A program made the position numbers and the translations under genes. From Pseudomonadota bacterium (lineage in GTDB: Bacteria; Desulfobacterota; Anaeroferrophillalia; Anaeroferrophillales; Anaeroferrophillaceae): 12,306 nucleotides of DNA. Below are positions 8,191 through 12,306 of this stretch, in pieces. The DNA lies in NCBI GenBank assembly GCA_011042595.1, contig DQWO01000266.1:1-12306 (forward strand), written 5' to 3'. Within the stretch, counting starts at the first letter, position 1. Every line of letters starts with the position of its first letter. The notes beneath the pieces were generated by a model. It was given only the letters and a program-made list of their open reading frames with translations, was not told the DNA's origin and searched no databases.

Positions 8191-8218
8191 AAAGTCTCAA
8201 CTTTCTGAGTTGGACTTT
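8191..8218 (-). repeat. 11-bp hairpin at the end of repeat copy B, in the leader of the phasin-like gene
   Basis: AAAGTC and CAACT (8191-8196, 8198-8202) pair with AGTTG and GACTTT (8208-8218) around a TTCTG loop, with one bulged base at 8197. It lies 18 nt upstream of the AGGAGGT site. No U-run follows on the minus strand, so it is not a standard terminator. It could be a leader structure or simply the folded end of the mobile repeat. Confidence 0.6.
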
Positions 8219-8369
8219 CAGGATACATTGTCAGGCTGTTCGGGCTTGGCTTATAGTGGCACACACCTCGGAGCGGCACACGATGTGCCGCGAGAATGAG
8301 CGAGAGCCATGCCGGAACAGCCTTTAAATAATTTTTTTCGGCTGTTTTTTCATAACTCAGAAAGTTGAG
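8196..8369 (-). repeat. Dispersed repeat, copy B (MITE-like, with terminal inverted repeats)
   Basis: The element is bounded by a perfect 16-bp inverted repeat: CTCAACTTTCTGAGTT at 8196-8211 and its complement at 8354-8369. A second inverted pair lies inside: GGCTGTTCGGGCTTGGCT near 8234-8251 against GGCTGTTCCGGCATGGCT read on the minus strand near 8323-8306. TAAAGT occurs directly outside both ends (8190-8195 and 8371-8376, the right one offset by one base), a possible target-site duplication. The two conserved blocks are shared, inverted, with copy A. There is no ORF. It fills the whole 209-nt gap between the kinase gene and the phasin-like gene, so it must carry or border the latter's promoter unless they are cotranscribed; I could not identify that promoter. 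Confidence 0.8.
8273..8291 (+). repeat. Core hairpin of repeat copy B
   Basis: GCGGCACA - CGA - TGTGCCGC is a perfect 8-bp stem with a 3-nt loop. It is the counterpart of 3089-3107 in copy A, with a G-C pair replacing T-A at the third stem position. Confidence 0.85.
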
Positions 8370-9620
8370 CTAAAGTGATAATTCCGGCAGCCAGAAGATG
8401 AAATCAACCCACTTTCCATACTCACTTTCAACCCAGATTTTGCCACCGTGCAGCTCAACAATTTCTTTTACATTATACAATCCCAGGCCAATACCCTTCT
8501 GCTCAGGAATATTTTTATCTTTCAAGCGCTTAAATCGGTGAAAAACCTGATTTATTTTATCTTTAGCAATACCAGGACCTTCATTCCACACATGAAAACG
8601 TAAACCATTTTCCTGGGTTTCCACCCCATAAATTATTTTACCCTCTGAACTGCCGTATTTTATCGCGTTGTTAAAAAGATTACTGAATACTATTTGCAAC
8701 AGATAGCGATCGGCATTCAGCTGGATTTCTGCCAATTTCAAAGGGCCACCATATTCGATTCGCTCAATCAGATGTTTTTTCCCAAAGCGTTTTAAAACCG
8801 GTTCAATAATTGATGAAAAAAAATCATTAATTTCCGTCACATTTAAATTCAGCCGCCCCATTTCTATCCGAGAGATGATCAGGTAGCGATCAATCATATC
8901 CTCCATGAATTCACAATTGGAAATAATGCTGTCCAGGTCACGTTGCTCGGCCTCTCCATCTACTTTTCTTGACAGACGCCGAAGAAAACCACCAATAACC
9001 ACCAGAGAGTTTCTGAATTCATGGGATACGAAACTCAGAACATTAATATAATTGTGATTCAGCTTTGCCAGATCACGATTTTTTTGCCGTAGCTGGCGAT
9101 TTTTTCGGCGAAGCTCCAGCTGCAAAAAACGTCTTTGAGTTAAAATCCTGACTTTGTGAAGCAGCTCATCAGTAGGGAAGGATGAAGGATCCGACTCAAT
9201 ATCAATGCCATGGGGTTTATAGATAACATCATCCGCCCCAGCCATCAGACCACTGATCTTCTGCTGATAGTAAAAAGTTTTAACCATCTGCTGAAAGGTT
9301 GGATCATCTTCATCACCAACGGTGGACAACATGATAACCGGTATATCTTTATACCTGTTAATAGTTTTTAACCGATTGACAATATCGACACCACTGCTGA
9401 GCAAGTTTCCCTTAGTATCATAGATAATACTGTTAATCAGAAAGATATCAGGAGTGGAACGAGGCTTGAAACAAGTAAAAAATTCTTCGCCGCTGAGGAA
9501 GTGGGACAACCGATATTCTTTGCTTTCAGCAAATGAGGCAGTAATAACGGCAGTGGTGGCGGCACCGTCTTCAATCAGAACCACATGGATTTTCGGCTGG
9601 TTTTTCCTTTGGTTGATCAT
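8370..9620 (-). CDS. Receiver-like domain fused to histidine kinase (cytosolic)
   Basis: This 416-aa protein has no membrane segment. Residues 10-137 follow the receiver fold: acidic pair Glu17/Asp18, IPVIMLST (93-100) and AGADDVIYKP with the conserved Lys135. The expected phosphoacceptor aspartate in PDIFLIN is Asn63, so the domain probably cannot be phosphorylated in the normal way. A helical linker (about 155-190) leads to a HisKA helix with His200 in FVSHEFRNSL. The HATPase domain has the N-box NLFNNAIKYG, WNEGPGI and GIGLGLYNVK, so autokinase activity is plausible. It would phosphorylate an unseen partner, as no separate response regulator is in the window. AGGG about 8 nt upstream supports the start. 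It lies 97 nt after pilT on the same strand. Its TAG stop touches the end of repeat copy B, but the HATPase domain appears complete. Confidence 0.9.
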   Translation of the reverse strand: MINQRKNQPKIHVVLIEDGAATTAVITASFAESKEYRLSHFLSGEEFFTCFKPRSTPDIFLINSIIYDTKGNLLSSGVDIVNRLKTINRYKDIPVIMLSTVGDEDDPTFQQMVKTFYYQQKISGLMAGADDVIYKPHGIDIESDPSSFPTDELLHKVRILTQRRFLQLELRRKNRQLRQKNRDLAKLNHNYINVLSFVSHEFRNSLVVIGGFLRRLSRKVDGEAEQRDLDSIISNCEFMEDMIDRYLIISRIEMGRLNLNVTEINDFFSSIIEPVLKRFGKKHLIERIEYGGPLKLAEIQLNADRYLLQIVFSNLFNNAIKYGSSEGKIIYGVETQENGLRFHVWNEGPGIAKDKINQVFHRFKRLKDKNIPEQKGIGLGLYNVKEIVELHGGKIWVESEYGKWVDFIFWLPELSL

Positions 9621-9717
9621 CAGGTTATCCCTTCAAAGTAAAAAGAAAAAACAGCTTCCTTTCATGAAAACCGAGGGAAATAGTTTATTATTTCTCAATT
9701 TTCAGGGTAATTTTAGC

Positions 9718-10767
9718 TCAATCTTTGGAAAAAATAGATTTATCATTGGCATAAGCATAGGCTTCTTTACTGGTAATGTCACCATTATTCACCAGTTCCG
9801 TCAAATGCTGGTCAATAGTTTGCATCCCGATTTTTTTCCCGGTCTGTAAAATTGAAGCGATCTGGTAGGTTTTCCCTTCCCGGATCAGGTTGGAAACCGC
9901 CTGGTTAGCCACCAGAACTTCGAGCGCAGCCACCCTCCCCTTCCCATCAGCCCGTTTGAGCAGTTGCTGGGCAATAACCCCTTTCAATGATTCACTGAGC
10001 ATCGTACGAATCTGATCCTGTTGGTCTTTGGGAAAGATATCGATAATGCGATCAACGGTTTTAGCAGCGCTGCTGGTATGGAGAGTACCGAAAACCAGCA
10101 GGCCGGTTTCCGCCGCCGTAATCGCCATGGCAATGGTTTCAAGATCACGCATTTCACCAACCATGATAACATTGGGATCTTCGCGCAATGAGGCTTTCAA
10201 CCCGGAGGCAAAATCCTGAACATGAACTCCAACCTGGCGCTGCATGATCAGGCAGGTTTGATTCTCATGGATAAATTCCAGCGGATCTTCAAGGGTAATG
10301 ATGTGGGCCTTACGTTCCTTATTCAGCAGGTCTATCATCGCTGCCAGGGTGGTAGACTTGCCACTGCCCGTCGGCCCGGTGACAATAACCAGTCCCTTCT
10401 GTTGCCGGGCAAGATCCCTGATAACCGGTGGCAGTCCAAGTTCACTAAACGTCTTGATATCATGGGGAATCAGGCGGAATGCCGCCCCTACTCCACCATG
10501 CTTGAAATAGGCATTACCGCGAAACCGGGCAGTACCGGCAATCTCGTAGGCAAAATCTATATCACATTGATTTTCCAACTGATCAATGCTCTGTTGTGAA
10601 AGAATTTCATAAACCAGTAACTTGACTTCTTCCTCGGTTAATTCATGGTAGACAACTCTTTCCAGCTCCCCATTAATCCGCAATAGAGGGGGTGAACCGG
10701 AAGTAACATGCAGATCGGATGCATGATATTCGATCATTATTTTAAGGAGTGCATCGATTTTTGCCAT
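9718..10767 (-). CDS. pilT: Type IV pilus retraction ATPase PilT
   Basis: PilT is the hexameric cytosolic motor that powers pilus retraction, twitching motility and DNA uptake. The 349 aa are the normal length. The N-terminal domain begins with the family pattern HASDLHVTSGSPPLLRINGEL (15-35). Next come Walker A GPTGSGKST (131-139), the Asp-box region ITLEDPLEF (157-165), Walker B GEMRD (204-208) and the His box HTSSAAKTVDRIID (230-243). The C-terminal AVSNLIREGKTYQI matches the retraction-specific AIRNLIREGK motif, which separates PilT from the assembly motor PilB. GGAG at 10773-10776 fixes the start and a good promoter lies upstream. No other pilus gene is present, so assembly genes must be elsewhere. 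The kinase gene follows after 97 nt, and the diguanylate cyclase is divergent. Confidence 0.97.
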   Translation of the reverse strand: MAKIDALLKIMIEYHASDLHVTSGSPPLLRINGELERVVYHELTEEEVKLLVYEILSQQSIDQLENQCDIDFAYEIAGTARFRGNAYFKHGGVGAAFRLIPHDIKTFSELGLPPVIRDLARQQKGLVIVTGPTGSGKSTTLAAMIDLLNKERKAHIITLEDPLEFIHENQTCLIMQRQVGVHVQDFASGLKASLREDPNVIMVGEMRDLETIAMAITAAETGLLVFGTLHTSSAAKTVDRIIDIFPKDQQDQIRTMLSESLKGVIAQQLLKRADGKGRVAALEVLVANQAVSNLIREGKTYQIASILQTGKKIGMQTIDQHLTELVNNGDITSKEAYAYANDKSIFSKD

Positions 10768-10835
10768 TTCATCTCCGTTATCAGCATGCCAGATATAGAT
10801 ACTTTCAGCTTAAACCAGGACCTGCTCTTTTAAAA

Positions 10836-10864
10836 AATATAACAAAGGAGAAAAAAAAATTCAA
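10836..10864 (-). promoter_or_regulatory. Candidate sigma70 promoter for pilT
   Basis: On the minus strand TTGAAT (10864-10859) and TATATT (10841-10836) are separated by 17 nt. Transcription would start near 10829, leaving a leader of about 60 nt. No c-di-GMP riboswitch-like sequence is seen in that leader. The 189-nt divergent gap is very AT-rich and also holds a small hairpin GGATT-ATAA-AATCC (10915-10928) on the cyclase side. I could not identify a convincing promoter for the cyclase. Confidence 0.55.
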
Positions 10865-10956
10865 TTTTTTTAATATCATGACGAAACTAGTTATAGAAAT
10901 CTATCTAACTCATGGGATTATAAAATCCTTAATATTCAGGATATAAGGTCGGTGCT

Positions 10957-11931
10957 ATGGAACAATTTTACATTTCAGTGGCGAGAATAGCCAAAAAGAC
11001 TCTCAACCACATGGTTGCTCATCACACTCCTTTACTGCCCGATCTCTACAGTAAATATTTTTATGTTTTTCTCGATGAGGTTGACCAGGAAATCAAAGAG
11101 CTTATCGACTCTAAGGACGGTAACGGAAAACGGGAGCTGAAACAACAGCAGGAAAGCACCATGGAAATTGTCGATGCGGTGGTGGAGGTCATTAATGGCC
11201 TGGATCACTCGACGAAATCCCATGACCACAATTTGAAAAGCCACGAACAAAAACTGAAAGGCATGGAAAAGGTTGTTGACCTGGTTGAATTAAAAAAATT
11301 AATTACTGATGAGATTGGCAAGGTTCGGGAAAGCAACGTTTCCCTGCAGCACAAATTAACCAAGGCTCAGCAGGATGTCCATGTGCTGCAATCTCAATTG
11401 GCCCAAATTACTGATCTGGCAACCATCGATGAACTTACTGGCCTCTACAATCGCCGGGCACTTTTCAGCCGCCTGGTGGAAGAACATTCAAGGGTTGAAC
11501 GCTATAAGGAAAACTTCAGCCTGATGATTTTTGATATTGATGATTTTAAACAAGTCAACGATACCTATGGCCATCAGGTTGGCGACGCCATTTTGAAAAA
11601 CCTGGCCCATTTCCTCAAGGGCAACCTGCGTACCTCTGATTTTATTTCCCGCTTTGGTGGTGAAGAATTTATTGCCATTCTGCCTTCAACCGAGATGGAA
11701 AAGGCCAGGCGGGTAGCCGAAAAAATGCGCCATATGCTGGGGAAAAAGGTTTTTGAGGATAAAAAAGGCGCGGTCAAAATAAAAATAACCGTCAGCATCG
11801 GCATCTCTCAGTGTACTCCCGGTGATACAGTAGATAACCTGATCAAACGAGCTGACGACGCACTCTATATGGCCAAAAATGATGGAAAGAATGCCATATT
11901 TACTGAAGCAGACCTGCCTGCCTCAAAGTAG
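10957..11931 (+). CDS. Diguanylate cyclase (GGDEF), cytosolic with coiled-coil N-terminus
   Basis: The protein makes c-di-GMP from two GTP. The C-terminal GGDEF domain (about 153-315) starts with the usual linker DLATIDELTGLYNRRA. It has Asp193 in FDIDDFKQVND for metal binding and an intact GGEEF active site (234-238). The inhibitory RxxD site, Arg225-Asp228 (RTSD), lies exactly five residues before GGEEF, so product feedback inhibition is expected. The first 150 residues hold no transmembrane helix and no PAS, GAF or receiver domain. They are helical, with a long coiled-coil-like stretch (about 85-150) probably used for dimerisation; I do not recognise the first 80 residues. A weak AAGGT precedes the ATG by about 8 nt. 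It is divergent from pilT, a context that suggests, but does not prove, a role in the sessile/motile switch. A terminator follows inside the opposing tatD end. Confidence 0.94.
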   Translation: MEQFYISVARIAKKTLNHMVAHHTPLLPDLYSKYFYVFLDEVDQEIKELIDSKDGNGKRELKQQQESTMEIVDAVVEVINGLDHSTKSHDHNLKSHEQKLKGMEKVVDLVELKKLITDEIGKVRESNVSLQHKLTKAQQDVHVLQSQLAQITDLATIDELTGLYNRRALFSRLVEEHSRVERYKENFSLMIFDIDDFKQVNDTYGHQVGDAILKNLAHFLKGNLRTSDFISRFGGEEFIAILPSTEMEKARRVAEKMRHMLGKKVFEDKKGAVKIKITVSIGISQCTPGDTVDNLIKRADDALYMAKNDGKNAIFTEADLPASK

Positions 11932-11944
11932 AGAGAATTAGCGA

Positions 11945-12306
11945 TCAATCTTTTATTCCGAAAACCTGTCTGGCATTCTGGCAGGTTTTTTTCGCCACCA
12001 CTTCAGCTGAGACCCCTTTAATCTTTCCAATTGCCTCGGCCACGTATTTAACATACAACGGTTCATTGCGTTTTCCCCGGTAGGGAACCGGAGTCAGATA
12101 GGGGCAGTCAGTCTCGATCAACAGATCATCCAGCGAAAGGTGTTTAACCACCTCGGCCTGCAGCTGATTGTTGCGAAAAGTAATGGTTCCAGGGATGGAA
12201 ATCATGAAACCAAGATCAACATAGGTTGCTGCCAGGCGATAATCGCCGGAAAAACAGTGGATAATCCCACCATATCGGTACCCCTGTTCCCCTTTGATTA
12301 TTTCCA
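11945..12306 (-). CDS. tatD: TatD-family metal-dependent hydrolase (partial, N-terminus outside window)
   Basis: The open frame continues in phase to the right edge without reaching a start, so the Met at 12203-12205 is internal. The visible 120 codons are the C-terminal half of a TatD/YcfH-type TIM-barrel deoxyribonuclease. HCFSG (His codon 12257-12259) gives a metal-binding histidine, LGFMISIPGTITF matches the family LGFYIS-G pattern, and IETDCPYLTP (Asp codon 12107-12109) gives the catalytic metal-binding aspartate. The following P-RGKRNEP-YV and the C-terminal NARQVFG are also typical. The family usually has Ser rather than Cys after ETD; this is a mild variation. The N-terminal HxH and glutamate ligands are outside the window. 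Paralogues are common, so the symbol marks the family. It converges on the cyclase gene with 13 nt between stops. Confidence 0.92.
   Translation of the reverse strand, partial: EIIKGEQGYRYGGIIHCFSGDYRLAATYVDLGFMISIPGTITFRNNQLQAEVVKHLSLDDLLIETDCPYLTPVPYRGKRNEPLYVKYVAEAIGKIKGVSAEVVAKKTCQNARQVFGIKD
11961..11992 (+). terminator. Intrinsic terminator of the diguanylate cyclase gene, inside the tatD 3' coding end
   Basis: AAAACCTG (11961-11968) pairs with CAGGTTTT (11982-11989) around a 13-nt loop, and the T-run continues to 11992 on the plus strand. It starts 30 nt after the cyclase stop. The same bases encode part of the TatD C-terminus on the minus strand. Confidence 0.7.

Noticed and set aside
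9621..9717. Terminator between pilT and the kinase gene
   Set aside because: Only a short GAAATA/TATTTC stem is present, with no following T-run, so read-through from pilT remains possible.
9454..9849. 131-codon plus-strand open frame spanning the kinase start and pilT end
   Set aside because: It overlaps two well-supported genes on the other strand, and its translation looks like antisense shadow.
10222..10599. 125-codon open frame on the plus strand, antisense to pilT
   Set aside because: It lies wholly inside intact pilT, shows no domain logic and is a codon-structure shadow.
10768..10835. c-di-GMP (GEMM) riboswitch in the pilT leader
   Set aside because: Considered because of the neighbouring diguanylate cyclase; no GEMM-like conserved sequence or paired scaffold is visible in the roughly 60-nt leader.
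11945..12205. Reading the TatD-like gene as a complete 86-aa protein starting at 12205
   Set aside because: The frame stays open to the right edge and encodes conserved TatD sequence (GGIIHCFSG) upstream of that Met, so the gene is truncated by the window.

Overview
This 12.3 kb window looks like a chromosomal housekeeping region of a free-living Gram-negative bacterium with moderate GC content (mid-40s per cent by eye, not computed). The gene set (PilT, a signal-peptide exported beta-rich protein, a phasin-like protein paired with an AarF/UbiB kinase-like protein, HemE, ThrC, UvrB, TatD family) would fit a Desulfobacterota (former Deltaproteobacteria) genome. That placement is an inference from gene content and repeat style, not from a marker-gene comparison. 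I see no rRNA, tRNA, CRISPR array, transposase, phage gene or recognisable defence system.

Layout. On the minus strand at the left edge, uvrB is followed after 31 nt by a long exported protein of uncertain function that runs off the window. A 343-nt divergent gap (3008-3350) holds a repeat element and the hemE promoter. On the plus strand comes a compact hemE - small membrane/coiled-coil protein - thrC unit, with an ATGA overlap between the last two. Its end converges on a minus-strand phasin-like/ubiB-like pair separated by 3 nt. A second copy of the repeat element fills the gap upstream of that pair (8161-8369). Further right on the minus strand are pilT and, 97 nt downstream of it, a receiver-like/histidine-kinase fusion. 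A GGDEF diguanylate cyclase is divergent from pilT and converges on the 3' end of a TatD-family hydrolase that leaves the window at the right.

How the genes work together. Most are independent core functions: excision repair, haem synthesis, threonine synthesis, and a quinone or lipid-related kinase-like protein. The block 8370-11931 may be functionally linked, because it puts a type IV pilus retraction motor, a cytosolic two-component-like protein and a c-di-GMP synthase side by side. This is consistent with control of surface motility.

The most unusual content is non-coding. A small dispersed repeat family has two long copies (3054-3240, and 8196-8369 in inverted orientation) and one fragment (about 6097-6139). 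The long copies share two conserved blocks (58/62 and 37/44 identical by hand alignment) around a perfect hairpin with one compensatory base-pair change. Copy 8196-8369 has 16-bp perfect terminal inverted repeats and a possible TAAAGT target duplication. Copy 3054-3240 carries 57 extra nt containing a perfect 12-bp-arm palindrome. I did not find a new protein-coding system; the repeat family is the best candidate for something undescribed here.
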